Positions 8,625-17,548 are shown, counted from the first letter of the stretch. The stretch is DNA of 64,000 nt from Parapedobacter sp042666505 (GCF_042666505.1 NZ_JBHTDN010000004.1:496001-560000); one strand, 5' to 3'. Notes: generated from the sequence alone by a model not told the origin. A program made the numbers and translations.

Positions 8625-8691
8625 TTTGATCAGGAATAAGAAAGCTGGGGTTTAAACGTTTGGTATATAAATGAGTCAAAGGGAAATATAG

Positions 8692-9438
8692 ATGGTGCGT
8701 CTAACTTACATACTGTTGTTTATTTCCATTGGCTTGTTTCCGATTGGGCTTGCTGCCCAGGAATCGGGGACAATTCGTGGTATCGTTGTAGAAGCAGGAG
8801 CCAGTACCCGGTTGGGAGGGGTGACCATTACGAATACGAATACCGGTCAAAATTCGGTGTCCAGCGGTTTGGGCACGTTTGAAATCAGGGTTTCAATAGG
8901 AGACACACTCGTCGCAAACAGTGTGGGATACGAGCCTGCTGCGGTTGAAATTAAGACGTTAAGTGACATACTGATCGACATGACGCCGGGTAGCATCTTG
9001 TTGGAGCAGGTCGATGTCAATCGGATGAGTAAAGAAGCAGAGCTGCGGGACGCCATGCGTGGGTATCGCAAGCAGGGTGTTTATTTTGATGGAAAACCTC
9101 CTGCCTTAGCCTATATTTTTAATCCCATTACTTCTTTATATGAACTGCTGGGGCGGACACCGCGAAACGCTAGGCGTTTTAGTAATTATATGGAAAAGGA
9201 ACTTGCCGAAACGGATGTGGACCGCAAGTTCAGCCGGGGAAAAATACAGGAACTGACGGGTTTGGAGGGTGACGACCTAACAAACTTCATGATTTGGTAC
9301 AGGCCGTCCTATGAAAAAGCACAATACTGGGGCGAATATGACATTACAGCATACATCGTCCAGTCCTTTAAGCAATTTGATCGTGATGGCCGACCTGCGG
9401 CACCCAAGCTTCCTAAATTGGAAGCCAACCCCAACTAA
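8692..9438 (+). CDS. Secreted protein with carboxypeptidase-regulatory-like domain
   Basis: Residues 1-22 form a signal peptide (hydrophobic YILLFISIGLFPIGLAAQ). Residues 24-110 read as a CarboxypepD_reg-like/beta-sandwich domain (GTIRGIVVEAGASTRLGGV, then TFEIRVSIGDTLVANSVGYE), the same module that begins many SusC-type receptors, but no barrel follows. The C-terminal half (FNPITSLYELLGRTPRNARR and onwards) is conserved-looking but unassigned. Likely periplasmic or outer-membrane associated. Function unknown. Confidence 0.8.
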   Translation: MVRLTYILLFISIGLFPIGLAAQESGTIRGIVVEAGASTRLGGVTITNTNTGQNSVSSGLGTFEIRVSIGDTLVANSVGYEPAAVEIKTLSDILIDMTPGSILLEQVDVNRMSKEAELRDAMRGYRKQGVYFDGKPPALAYIFNPITSLYELLGRTPRNARRFSNYMEKELAETDVDRKFSRGKIQELTGLEGDDLTNFMIWYRPSYEKAQYWGEYDITAYIVQSFKQFDRDGRPAAPKLPKLEANPN

Positions 9439-9537
9439 TGCGCACAATGAGGCGTAGGTTATCGATTTGTGAGATTCGTGTTGCTGGTTGTCATTTTGGC
9501 ATCAGGTTTGCATTTATCCCAGATAAAACGAATAACT

Positions 9538-10227
9538 ATGATAACGAATAGAAAAATAGCCCTTTTTGGATTGTCGGTAGCCACTTCGGCAATGTTGCTG
9601 GGAAGCTGCAGCACCATTCAATCCATGAGCAATACGCAAAAGGGAGCCGCTACTGGAGCAGTGGCGGGAGGTGCCTTAGGGGCGATAATCGGGAAAAAGG
9701 CCGGTAATACTGCTGTAGGTGTGCTTGCCGGTGCAGCTTTGGGTGGTGTAGCCGGAGGGCTGATCGGGAAAAAAATGGACAAGCAGGCCGCAGAAATTGA
9801 GCGTACAGTGGCAGGAGCCGAAGTAATTAAGGCGGATGAAGGAATTATTGTGAAATTTGATTCAGGGATTCTGTTTGATTTCGATAAAACTGACCTGAAG
9901 TCCGATGCGAAAACTAACATCGCTAAATTGGTCGAAAACCTGAATAATAATCCGGATACCGATATTTTAGTGATCGGACATACCGATAACAAGGGCACCG
10001 ATCAGTACAATCAAGGGTTATCAGAACGTCGGGCGAAGTCCGTAAAGAATTACGCGGTTTCTCAAGGTTTGGCAGGAAGACGGATCAAAACCGAAGGAAA
10101 AAGCTTTCATGAGCCCATTGCCGATAACAGTACGGAGGCCGGTCGGGCGCAAAATCGCCGGGTAGAAATTGTTATTGTTGCCAACGATAAGATGCAAGAA
10201 GAGGCCAAAGAAGCGGCCGGAGTTTAA
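9538..10227 (+). CDS. OmpA-family lipoprotein with glycine-zipper segment
   Basis: Outer-membrane lipoprotein that anchors to peptidoglycan. ATG 9538 gives MITNRKIALFGLSVATSAMLLGSC, with lipobox LLGSC; a GTG at 9469 would bury this signal behind 23 extra residues and is rejected. Residues about 35-82 form a glycine zipper (GAATGAVAGGALGAIIGKK, then a second GVLAGAALGG copy) that may insert in a membrane. The OmpA C-terminal domain follows, with ILFDFDKTDL, VIGHTDNKGTDQYNQGLSE and RRAKSVKNY, including the Asp and Arg that bind diaminopimelate. A strong terminator lies right after the stop. Confidence 0.92.
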   Translation: MITNRKIALFGLSVATSAMLLGSCSTIQSMSNTQKGAATGAVAGGALGAIIGKKAGNTAVGVLAGAALGGVAGGLIGKKMDKQAAEIERTVAGAEVIKADEGIIVKFDSGILFDFDKTDLKSDAKTNIAKLVENLNNNPDTDILVIGHTDNKGTDQYNQGLSERRAKSVKNYAVSQGLAGRRIKTEGKSFHEPIADNSTEAGRAQNRRVEIVIVANDKMQEEAKEAAGV

Positions 10228-10230
10228 GTA

Positions 10231-10259
10231 AATGCGGCTTCATGAAAGCCGCATTTTTA
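10231..10259 (+). terminator. Rho-independent terminator after the OmpA gene
   Basis: Inverted repeat ATGCGGCTT / AAAGCCGCAT with a short CATG loop, followed by TTTTT. It overlaps the stop codon of the convergent yjbQ gene and so sits exactly at the junction of the two transcripts. Confidence 0.85.
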
Positions 10260-10679
10260 TTCACCCCAAGCCGTAATCATCAATTGCCTCCTGCCTCCTT
10301 GATTCCGGTGTTCGCAGAGATACAGGCCTTGCCACGTTCCGAGTGTGAGTCTCCCTTCCCGGATTGGGATGCTTACCGATGTTCCCATTAAAGATGATTT
10401 GATATGGGCCGGCATATCATCCGGCCCTTCGTAGTCGTGCCGATAGTCAGGGTCATTTTCGGGAACTGTCTTGTTAAAGTAAGTTTCAAAGTCCATGCGC
10501 ACTGTCGGATCGGCATTTTCATTGATTGTTAAGGAGGCAGATGTATGTTGAATAAAAATATGGCATATGCCGGCTTTCCAATGCGAAATAGCGGCTAGAG
10601 GACTTTCTATTTCTGAGGTGATTAAATGGAATCCACGAGGGCGCTCGCGTAATGTCACTTGTCGTTGAAAAATCTCCAT
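10257..10679 (-). CDS. yjbQ: YjbQ/UPF0047 family protein
   Basis: Small cytoplasmic enzyme-like protein of the UPF0047 fold; members have been reported to have weak thiamine-phosphate synthase activity, with the physiological role unsettled. Seen: FIQHTSASLTINENADPTV with the conserved His, HDYEGPDDMPAHIKSSLMG, and GTWQGLYLCEHRNQGGRR, which together carry the conserved metal/phosphate pocket residues. 140 residues, the family's usual length. Transcribed toward the OmpA gene, with its own TTTG/TATCTTGC promoter directly before the start codon. Confidence 0.9.
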   Translation of the reverse strand: MEIFQRQVTLRERPRGFHLITSEIESPLAAISHWKAGICHIFIQHTSASLTINENADPTVRMDFETYFNKTVPENDPDYRHDYEGPDDMPAHIKSSLMGTSVSIPIREGRLTLGTWQGLYLCEHRNQGGRRQLMITAWGE

Positions 10680-10685
10680 AATTTG

Positions 10686-10717
10686 GCAAGATACTAAAAT
10701 CCGAATTTTTCTTCAAA
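10686..10717 (-). promoter_or_regulatory. Promoter of yjbQ
   Basis: On the minus strand a TTTG -33 box (complement of 10714-10717) is separated by 20 bases from TATCTTGC (complement of 10686-10693), a 7/8 match in effect to TAnnTTTG. The -7 box ends six bases before the ATG, again implying a near-leaderless mRNA. Confidence 0.55.
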
Positions 10718-11175
10718 TCTGTAATTGATCGAGACCGCTGGCCGATAATGATAAAACTGGTTGATGGGCGCACGGACGAGTTTCAGCGGACTTTACCGAG
10801 GGAGCGGAGTTGGAATAGTGCTGAAAGCCGATTACAGCGGTTATTGCAATGCCAGTCGAAATTATTAAACTGTATGCGAGTGCATATGAAAATGAAGGTA
10901 GTCAATGCGGAATCCAGCTCCTGTACAACTTTCTGCGCGCGATCGCATAATGGTAGACTGGTGGCACTAGATAGCGTGCCTTTCCGCACGGCCGCCTAAG
11001 TGGTTAGAAGGTACAACGAAAAAGCACGATTTGTAACAATAAAATTACGAATTCTGCCGGTATAATTTGCGATGTTCGTATGCAACAAAATGGGAGCCGG
11101 AGGCGTCTTACTCGAAACAAGTAGGTAGGCATCTCTAACTCACACATGAATGGTATCACATTTTAACTAAATCTT
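10718..11175. other. Gene-poor stretch, no convincing gene
   Basis: About 460 bases between yjbQ and the metalloprotease. Short open frames of 30-83 codons overlap in all three forward frames, none with a signal, domain or good start. Two of them, 34 and about 41 codons long around 10763-10950, have a more protein-like composition than expected and abut in different frames, which could be the trace of a decayed gene, but I recognise no family. No U-tracted hairpin is visible. The protease promoter presumably lies in the last 150 bases. Confidence 0.5.
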
Positions 11176-13878
11176 ATGAAGTACGTATGGCTATTGACCG
11201 TTGCGGGCTGTGTCTTTTTCGTCGCCCCCGCTTCAGGTAGTCTCAAGATGTATGCCCTGCAGGATACGTCGTCAAAAAAGCAACCCGATACTGCCAAGGT
11301 GGCGCCGCCCGACAGTACCAAGAAAACGGCCGCCGATTCCGTGAAAAAAAAGCCCGAAAAGCCGTCGATAGACGATAAGGTAAAAGCCAGTAAAAAAGTG
11401 GAAGGGCTTTTTACCTTATACCGTGACACGGCTACGGCTAGCTTACAGCTCTACCTGGAAAAAGGGAAATTGGGCAAAGACTTTATTTATCAAAGCTTTT
11501 CAATGGGCGGTCCCACGGGTTTGTTCCTCAATCAGAACATGATCCGGGACACGTGGCTGTTCACAATTCGCAAAAATAATGACCGGATCGAATTTTTGCG
11601 GAAAAACACTTCGTTTTATTACGATCCCAAGAATCCGGTCAGCAAAGCAGCTAACGCGGACGTTGCAGATGCAGTTTTTTATTCGGAGAAAATTGCTGCC
11701 TCAGACAGCGCAGGTTACCTGATTCCGATAGATGGCTTGTTCATCAGCGATAAACTAGATCAAGTGAAACCGACCATGCCTCCGGGTATGCCTCCCGGAG
11801 CCATGTTTAATTTAGGAAATCTAAATGTTGCCAAATCGAGTTACGATACGGTACGGTCATTCCCAAAAAATACGGACATCGTGGTGCGGCTTGCCTATGA
11901 TAATCCCATGCCGATGAATGGCGGCGGAAAGGACATCACGGATGCCCGGTATGTGACCATCAGGATGCAGCATTCATTCTTGGAAGTACCGCAGAATACC
12001 TACCGACCTAGGCGGGACGATCCACGGGTTGGGTATTTCGGAGCCGAATTGGATGATTTAACATCGGTATCGCCAACTCCTTATCGTGATTTTATTAGCC
12101 GTTGGCATCTAGAGAAGAAAGACCCTAATGCCAAGATAAGTGAGCCGGTTGACCCGATTGTCTTCTGGATAGAAAACACGACACCGCTTGAATACCGACC
12201 GATTATTAAAGAGGCCGGCGAAAAGTGGAACGAGGCTTTCGAAGCGGCCGGCTTTAAAAATGCCGTGGTCATGAAAGAGATGCCGGATGACGCAGATTGG
12301 GATCCCGCAGATATTGCGTATAACGTAATCCGATGGAAGTCGTCCAGCAGCCCGAGCTATGGCGCCATTGGGCCGAGCTTTTTTAACCCGTTAACCGGAC
12401 AAATTCTGGGAGCCGATATTACGGTGGAATGGAAATCAGGCGCAGGAACGCCGGTTTATGATGATTTATTCAATGGCGGGGTGGCAGCCTTGGGGACCCT
12501 TCCTTGGGAACATACAGCGCAGGCGACACCTCCGCAAACCGAATATGTGCATCATTCTCAGGTGAATCGGATGACGATGTGTAATCTGGCCAACGAGTTA
12601 AGCATGCAGTTCCAAACCGGTATAGCCGTAGTGGAAACCCTGGATGTGGGAGCGGGAGAAGCCAATCAGACTGCAGCGGTCAAAGAGATGCATAAGCAGT
12701 TCCTGTATTACCTGATCATGCATGAGATGGGCCATACACTGGGGTTAAATCACAACATGAGGGCCAGCCAGATGTTGAGTCCTGAACAACTGCACGATAC
12801 CAAATTGACACGGAAAATTGGACTTCAGGGTTCAGTAATGGACTACCCGGCCATCAATGTAAGCAGAGATCGCAGTAAGCAGGGGGACTACTATACGACC
12901 AAAGCAGGACCTTACGACATCTGGGCGATTGAATACGGCTACACACCGTTTTCTCCCGGCGAAGAAGAAAAGGGCCTAAATAAGATCCTCGACCGAAGCA
13001 CAGAGCCGAAACTGGCGTTTGGCAACGACGCGGATGATATGCGCAGTCCGGGAAAAGCCATAGATCCCCGTGTAAATGTCAATGACCATTCCAACGATAT
13101 GATGGCCTACGGCGAGGAGCGATTTCTGTTGGTAAACGATATGATGCCGAAACTGAAAGAGCGATTCAGTAGACCTAATCAAAGCTATCAGGAGCTTCTC
13201 CAACGCTATGGCCAACTTAATAGCCAGCGTTTTAACATGGCGGCTGCCATCAGTCGATACATAGGCGGGGTATATGTAGACCGCAGTTTCGTAGGGCAAC
13301 GTAGTGACGCGCAGCCTTATACCCCCGTACCGCTGGAATTGCAGAAGAAGGCGATGGCATTACTTGGTAAATATATTTACGCACCGGACGCCTTCGCGGA
13401 AGACTATTCCTTATTCCCTTATCTCCAACCACAACGCCGGGGCTTCAATTTCTTCAGCGGTACGGAAGACTACAAACCGCAAAATACATTTCGTTCGTTG
13501 CAGGTGAGCACACTTTCGCACATTCTTCATCCGACAACGCTCTCGCGTATCAGTAATAGCAGCCTTTACGGCAACGAATATTCGGTAGCAGAAGTGATGC
13601 AGGACCTGACGGCAAATATTTTTGACGCAGACTTGGGAGGCCCTGTCGATTTGATCCGTCAAAACCTTCAAACCGATTATGTGTCGGCGCTAAGTGGCAT
13701 TTTAGATGCTAAAATGGGCTACGACCATGCAAGCAAGGCAGCAGCGCTCACGACGCTGACAGCTATTAAATCAAAGTTGGGGGGAGCGGCTTCAGGGGCT
13801 GATCTCCAGACCGATGCGCACCGGAAAAACCTGGTGTTTTTAATCGATAAAGCGCTATCGGTAGACAAAGCGTCCTAG
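11176..13878 (+). CDS. Secreted zinc metalloprotease, DUF5117/DUF5118/DUF4953 type
   Basis: Large metzincin-like protease common in Bacteroidota. An N-terminal signal peptide (residues 1-22) is followed by a lysine/proline-rich low-complexity linker (residues about 31-75). A propeptide-like DUF5118/5117 region covers roughly 75-330. The catalytic site HEMGHTLGLNH (residues 516-526) matches HExxHxxGxxH, and SVMDYPA shortly after supplies the Met-turn. The C-terminal 350 residues fit DUF4953. 900 residues, slightly longer than usual for the family because of the linker. Substrate unknown; probably periplasmic or surface protein turnover. A perfect terminator follows. Confidence 0.92.
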   Translation: MKYVWLLTVAGCVFFVAPASGSLKMYALQDTSSKKQPDTAKVAPPDSTKKTAADSVKKKPEKPSIDDKVKASKKVEGLFTLYRDTATASLQLYLEKGKLGKDFIYQSFSMGGPTGLFLNQNMIRDTWLFTIRKNNDRIEFLRKNTSFYYDPKNPVSKAANADVADAVFYSEKIAASDSAGYLIPIDGLFISDKLDQVKPTMPPGMPPGAMFNLGNLNVAKSSYDTVRSFPKNTDIVVRLAYDNPMPMNGGGKDITDARYVTIRMQHSFLEVPQNTYRPRRDDPRVGYFGAELDDLTSVSPTPYRDFISRWHLEKKDPNAKISEPVDPIVFWIENTTPLEYRPIIKEAGEKWNEAFEAAGFKNAVVMKEMPDDADWDPADIAYNVIRWKSSSSPSYGAIGPSFFNPLTGQILGADITVEWKSGAGTPVYDDLFNGGVAALGTLPWEHTAQATPPQTEYVHHSQVNRMTMCNLANELSMQFQTGIAVVETLDVGAGEANQTAAVKEMHKQFLYYLIMHEMGHTLGLNHNMRASQMLSPEQLHDTKLTRKIGLQGSVMDYPAINVSRDRSKQGDYYTTKAGPYDIWAIEYGYTPFSPGEEEKGLNKILDRSTEPKLAFGNDADDMRSPGKAIDPRVNVNDHSNDMMAYGEERFLLVNDMMPKLKERFSRPNQSYQELLQRYGQLNSQRFNMAAAISRYIGGVYVDRSFVGQRSDAQPYTPVPLELQKKAMALLGKYIYAPDAFAEDYSLFPYLQPQRRGFNFFSGTEDYKPQNTFRSLQVSTLSHILHPTTLSRISNSSLYGNEYSVAEVMQDLTANIFDADLGGPVDLIRQNLQTDYVSALSGILDAKMGYDHASKAAALTTLTAIKSKLGGAASGADLQTDAHRKNLVFLIDKALSVDKAS

Positions 13879-13897
13879 GTAAGGCGTGTTAGTCGAT

Positions 13898-13953
13898 TCG
13901 GGCGTTTTTTAGATCGGAAGTATCTTTCAATCTAAAAAACGCCCGATTTTTTT
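13898..13953 (+). terminator. Rho-independent terminator after the metalloprotease
   Basis: Perfect 17-bp inverted repeat (13898-13914 with 13930-13946, TCGGGCGTTTTTTAGAT and its complement), 15-base loop, then seven T. The inner A/T part of the stem makes it also usable from the opposite strand. Confidence 0.92.
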
Positions 13954-14457
13954 GTGTGCCCTAGTTGTATGTATTTTTTATAACAAACAACCTCAATCGC
14001 TTCTTTGCACACTTACCAACCTTTGTGATTTGTTGTCCCAGGTTCGGCCGAACAAGGTAGAATTAGGTTAACGCCCCCGTCCGTACTTTATTCGCCATGA
14101 CCCCGCGGTTATGGCAGGGCTAGTCCGGGTTGAGTCCAGATTTTACCGGTAAAACCTGGACTAGATCTTATCGGTCTGTAGCTATACATCCAAATTTTCT
14201 AATCACTTTTTCACTTATACAAGTTTGTTTTAGAAGATTATTAAAGATGATTTGTTTCATTTTTATTCAGTCGGCTAATTATGAATTGATCAATTGTTTT
14301 AATTGTTAATCAGATTGCCTTCGCTGTAAAGATTACATCACAATTTGGTGCAAGTGAGGAAAAATTTCCTTATAATCGATATTTTCGCTGAGAATCTAAA
14401 CCAGATTTATTGCCGGCTTCTTAAACCAACAATGTCTTCACTAAATCCATTATAGTT
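13954..14457. other. Gene-free stretch with two palindromes
   Basis: About 500 bases with no open frame worth calling. It contains a 12-bp perfect palindrome (GTTCGGCCGAAC, 14042-14053) and a 30-bp near-perfect palindrome (14133-14162), followed by an A/T-rich 280 bases that probably hold the promoter of the downstream lipoprotein gene. No exact TAnnTTTG box with proper -33 spacing was found close to that gene. Confidence 0.6.
14133..14162. repeat. 30-bp near-perfect palindrome
   Basis: Arms AGTCCAG and CTGGACT flank a self-complementary TTTTACCGGTAAAA core; only the A at 14140 and the C at 14155... position pair linking arms and core fails to match. A further CTAGTCC at 14120-14126 is also complementary to GGACTAG at 14158-14164, so two alternative pairings exist. 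No U-tract follows, so it is not a standard terminator; an operator or cruciform is possible. Confidence 0.75.
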
Positions 14458-15987
14458 ATGATTTCTTTACAAAAAACCTTTTACCCAATTTGTTATACCG
14501 GACTGGTTTTATTAGCCGGTTGTCAACGTGACATTCCGATACCACTTCCGGAGGAGAGGTATATGTCTAACATTACGTTTAAATTATCGGGCTTCGAATC
14601 CGAAATCACTCCCTTATCCGGCCGTTATGCAAAAAATGCTTTAAAGCTTGATAACATGCGAGCGGAGGGACGCCCTCTCATCGTACCGAGCCCTGAACCG
14701 CAATACTTGTATTACTGGTCGTTCAATGATGAAACTTTAAGCCCAGATATCGCGTTGGCTGAAGGAGCGGAGATTACTTTCCAGGCAAGTGCTGTTGAAC
14801 CGGATTTTTTCGCTGGATTTTCCGGAGATGGATATGAGGCTGGGCAATCGATGAGTTTACGTGGCGCCAAGTCATTGGTTGTTTCAATCCCAATAAAGGG
14901 CGCGGAGTCGATCGGACAGTTTGCTTTTGACATCAGCAGTTCGGACACCGGGCCTAAGGATTTCTCGCTGGCATATTCCATTGACGGTGGCATGAATTAC
15001 AACATGCTAAGTGCAGCAAATCAATTCACAAACAGGAGTGCCCAGTCTAGGAATGTCTATGAGATTGACCTCAGTACCTACGCCGAATTTATAGGAATTG
15101 ATGTATTAATGATTAAGTTTGAGATGTCCGCCGGAGAACGGCCGCTGAATTCCGCGGGTGAAGAAATCGGTTATAACCAGAATAGCGGTACTGTTCGTTT
15201 TGACAACGTCCGTTTTTCGGGTATCTATAACGCGGAAGAAACGGAGGGGGGAGATCCATCCATGCCCGGTATATTACGTTATTACGTTTTTTCGTCCGAC
15301 CACGGCGGCATAGTCGTGCAAAATGAATTGGCAATGCATGAATTGGGCGACGATGGTCTCTTGCATATCAAGTTATTCCCTGGAACCTACGACGTATTGC
15401 TGCTAGCGTATCGATCTGAATCAAACTTACTTCTACCAGAAAATTTGACCCATGCCAGTGAGTTTTACCTCGGGCAGAGTTTTGACGACTATCAGGCGGT
15501 TACCTTTGCTTCGTGGAAGCAAGGGCTTGAAGTAGGCAATGCCGATGTAACGGAGCCGGCCGTGCTGACACGATGTTTTAGTTCAGTTACTTTCGATTTT
15601 ACAGACTCATGGTCGAACCTAACTAAAGTCAAGCGGATTGACATTGTTCGTAAACATGAGAATTTTTGGTATACGCCGTATGGTGTGCCCGCGGAACAAC
15701 CAACAGGTGGCCTCAATTCCCTATCGTTTGACGGATTGGAGAGAGAGGAAGATTATCAATTGACCTTCCATCAATTTTTAGGAACACCAAATGATTTAAT
15801 AAAAGTCAGTTATGTAGTGACTGCCTATGGAAGGGAGGGGGACGAGCTAAATAAGGTGGTGCTAAGCGAAGATATCCGAAACAATATGCAGTTGAAATTC
15901 AGGGGACGACTATTGGGAAATATCGACCGTTTTTCGATTAACATCAATCCGGTTTGGGATGAGGTGATCGAGCATGATTTTCACTAG
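14458..15987 (+). CDS. Surface lipoprotein with C-terminal FimB/Mfa2-like region
   Basis: Lipoprotein with lipobox VLLAGC (Cys22). Residues about 75-260 look like a jelly-roll or discoidin-like beta sandwich (YYWSFNDETL, then FAFDISSSDTGPKDFSLAYS and VRFDNVRFSG). From about residue 270 the pattern changes to one resembling fimbrillin-anchor (FimB/Mfa2) proteins: LHIKLFPGTYDVLLLAY, an AVLTRCFSSVTFDF strand, and a C-terminal FSININPVWDEVIEHDF. I do not recognise the full architecture, and no fimbrial major-subunit gene is adjacent. Probably exposed on the outer membrane. Its stop codon overlaps that of the convergent barrel gene in the four bases CTAG. Confidence 0.7.
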   Translation: MISLQKTFYPICYTGLVLLAGCQRDIPIPLPEERYMSNITFKLSGFESEITPLSGRYAKNALKLDNMRAEGRPLIVPSPEPQYLYYWSFNDETLSPDIALAEGAEITFQASAVEPDFFAGFSGDGYEAGQSMSLRGAKSLVVSIPIKGAESIGQFAFDISSSDTGPKDFSLAYSIDGGMNYNMLSAANQFTNRSAQSRNVYEIDLSTYAEFIGIDVLMIKFEMSAGERPLNSAGEEIGYNQNSGTVRFDNVRFSGIYNAEETEGGDPSMPGILRYYVFSSDHGGIVVQNELAMHELGDDGLLHIKLFPGTYDVLLLAYRSESNLLLPENLTHASEFYLGQSFDDYQAVTFASWKQGLEVGNADVTEPAVLTRCFSSVTFDFTDSWSNLTKVKRIDIVRKHENFWYTPYGVPAEQPTGGLNSLSFDGLEREEDYQLTFHQFLGTPNDLIKVSYVVTAYGREGDELNKVVLSEDIRNNMQLKFRGRLLGNIDRFSININPVWDEVIEHDFH

Positions 15988-17138
15988 AAAGCTTCGCTCA
16001 ATGACAGGTAAAAGCCGCCCTGGCGCTTTTCGCCGGGGCGTTGCTCCCCATACCCATAGTCAAGGCGGACGCTGCTGTTATGTTCCAAATCAAAGAAATA
16101 CCGGACGCCACCGCCGTACGAGGGAACAAGGCGCACATTCCGCCATCCATTACGGTAGGTAGAGCCCGTACCGACAAAGCCGGCGACACCCACCCGGGAA
16201 TGAAAACGATAACGGAGCTCGCTTTGGAAAGCAATTAAACTGCGATCCCGATATCGGCCTGTATAGTATCCGCGCATCATCATATCGCCACCCAGTTCAC
16301 GGTACACATAGAAAGGTATGCGCGCGCCCATTGACGTCCTATATTGGCCATTGAATCCCAACGTCAATTGGCGGGATATCGGAAAAAATGCACGCAAATC
16401 TACATCTACTATACTTCCCTTGAAACGGTCACCACCGCCGAAGCCGGGTGAATAGGCGTATTTTGCACGCGCATAATACCCCCGGGTGGTATAGGTGTTT
16501 ACATCGCGTGTATCATACAATTGCGAGATACCGACTAGAAAATGTCCGCCGCCAGCGTTTCCATAGGGAGGCGTGTGTTGGAATATTCCGCCGTTTTCAC
16601 GGTCGGAAAAAGCGTAGCGCTCGTAAGCCAGGTTAACTCCTGCATAGTAGTAGGGGGCTAGCCTGCGTTCGCCCTCAAAGCGCAAGCGAATCAATTGCAT
16701 GAGCAAAACATCTTCGTCACGCTCATTTGTCTGATTACCGATTCCATAAAAATTGAACGGAAAATTTCGGAACCGGAGTTCGCTGGTATAGTGATATTGG
16801 TTGCCTGTGGTCCATAAATCCGATTCCAACTTGAGATTAGTCTGTTGCTCGGTCGTAAATGTGCCGATGAAGGTAATATTGGAGGTTCGGATGGCGGTGT
16901 CGGTCTTGTTGAGATAAAAATTATAGACGCCTGCCAAACCGAATTCCAATCCGGTTTCCTGTGCATAGCCCAGTGCGGGGACAACGATAAATCCCGCCGA
17001 TCGCGTGCTATCTTTTTCAGGCGAAATAAACCGCTTAATGAGTTTATGGTCCCAAATACTCTTTTTTTCCTGCGCCAAAGCCGGAACCGCAATTGCCCCG
17101 ATGAGTAAACAAAACACGTAACGTTGAACCATTTCCAT
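15984..17138 (-). CDS. BamA/TamA-like (Omp85 surface antigen) outer-membrane barrel
   Basis: Predicted 16-stranded barrel without POTRA domains. From ATG 17138 the protein starts MEMVQRYVFCLLIGAIAVPA, a signal peptide ending ALAQ; a longer frame back to 17192 would spoil it. The mature part opens with a short periplasmic segment and then repeated amphipathic strands (GLEFGLAGVYNFYL, YHYTSELRFRNFPFNFYGIG, TLGFNGQYRTSMG). The conserved ELGGDMMMRGYYTGRYRD segment matches the GGxxxxRGY hallmark of the Omp85 barrel L6 loop, and the last residue is Phe, as expected for barrel insertion. Cargo or substrate is unknown. Confidence 0.85.
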   Translation of the reverse strand: MEMVQRYVFCLLIGAIAVPALAQEKKSIWDHKLIKRFISPEKDSTRSAGFIVVPALGYAQETGLEFGLAGVYNFYLNKTDTAIRTSNITFIGTFTTEQQTNLKLESDLWTTGNQYHYTSELRFRNFPFNFYGIGNQTNERDEDVLLMQLIRLRFEGERRLAPYYYAGVNLAYERYAFSDRENGGIFQHTPPYGNAGGGHFLVGISQLYDTRDVNTYTTRGYYARAKYAYSPGFGGGDRFKGSIVDVDLRAFFPISRQLTLGFNGQYRTSMGARIPFYVYRELGGDMMMRGYYTGRYRDRSLIAFQSELRYRFHSRVGVAGFVGTGSTYRNGWRNVRLVPSYGGGVRYFFDLEHNSSVRLDYGYGEQRPGEKRQGGFYLSLSEAF

Positions 17139-17211
17139 AGCACATTTTTCTGCGGCGAAGATACGGATTAACAGATAACCAACGGCCCCCACTATATTTT
17201 TGCAAATTATT

Positions 17212-17241
17212 TTTGTATTAATGCAAGTTTGTATATCTTTG
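17212..17241 (+). promoter_or_regulatory. Strong promoter of the tRNA-tuf transcript
   Basis: TTTG (17212-17215), 18-base spacer, then TATCTTTG (17234-17241), both exact matches to the Bacteroidota -33/-7 consensus. It faces the tRNA-Thr-Tyr-Gly-Thr-tuf block and lies about 140 bases before the first tRNA. Confidence 0.8.
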
Positions 17242-17250
17242 CAGTCCCTA

Positions 17251-17380
17251 AAGGAAAGGGGTGTTTTTTGAAGATTTTTGTCTCCTTAACCCGTCCGTTG
17301 TTTGGCGGAACCGACGAAATAAAACAACAGTTTGTTGTTAAGTCGAAATGTAAGGAAACTTGTGTTTTTTGAAATATTTT

Positions 17381-17390
<10 letters not shown>
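17251..17390 (+). repeat. Direct repeat pair before and into the first tRNA
   Basis: A 39-base unit at 17251-17289 recurs at 17352-17390 with about 31 of 39 bases identical, sharing AAGGAAA, GTGTTTTTTGAA and a TTTG-CTCCTTA end. The second copy runs into the first ten bases of tRNA-Thr; the first copy ends in TCTCCTTAAC, like a degenerate tRNA 5' end. Confidence 0.65.
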
Positions 17391-17453
<63 letters not shown>

Positions 17454-17462
17454 CAAAAATAG

Positions 17463-17543
17463 GGGGGGATTCCAGAGCGGTCAAATGGGACGGACTGTAA
17501 ATCCGTTGCTTCGGCTTCGAAGGTTCGAATCCTTCTCCCCCCA
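17463..17543 (+). tRNA. tRNA-Tyr (anticodon GTA)
   Basis: Acceptor GGGGGGA pairs with TCCCCCC, anticodon stem ACGGA/TCCGT with loop CTGTAAA, and a long variable arm as expected for tRNA-Tyr (81 bases). It starts ten bases after tRNA-Thr(TGT), so both come from one precursor. Confidence 0.95.
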
Positions 17544-17548
17544 CATCA

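Noticed and set aside
9469..9537. GTG start for the OmpA lipoprotein
   Set aside because: Would bury the lipoprotein signal behind 23 residues; ATG 9538 fits the lipobox spacing.
10748..10999. 83-codon forward open frame between yjbQ and the protease
   Set aside because: Low-complexity, cysteine/serine-scattered composition, no signal or domain, overlapped by an equally long frame on the other strand.
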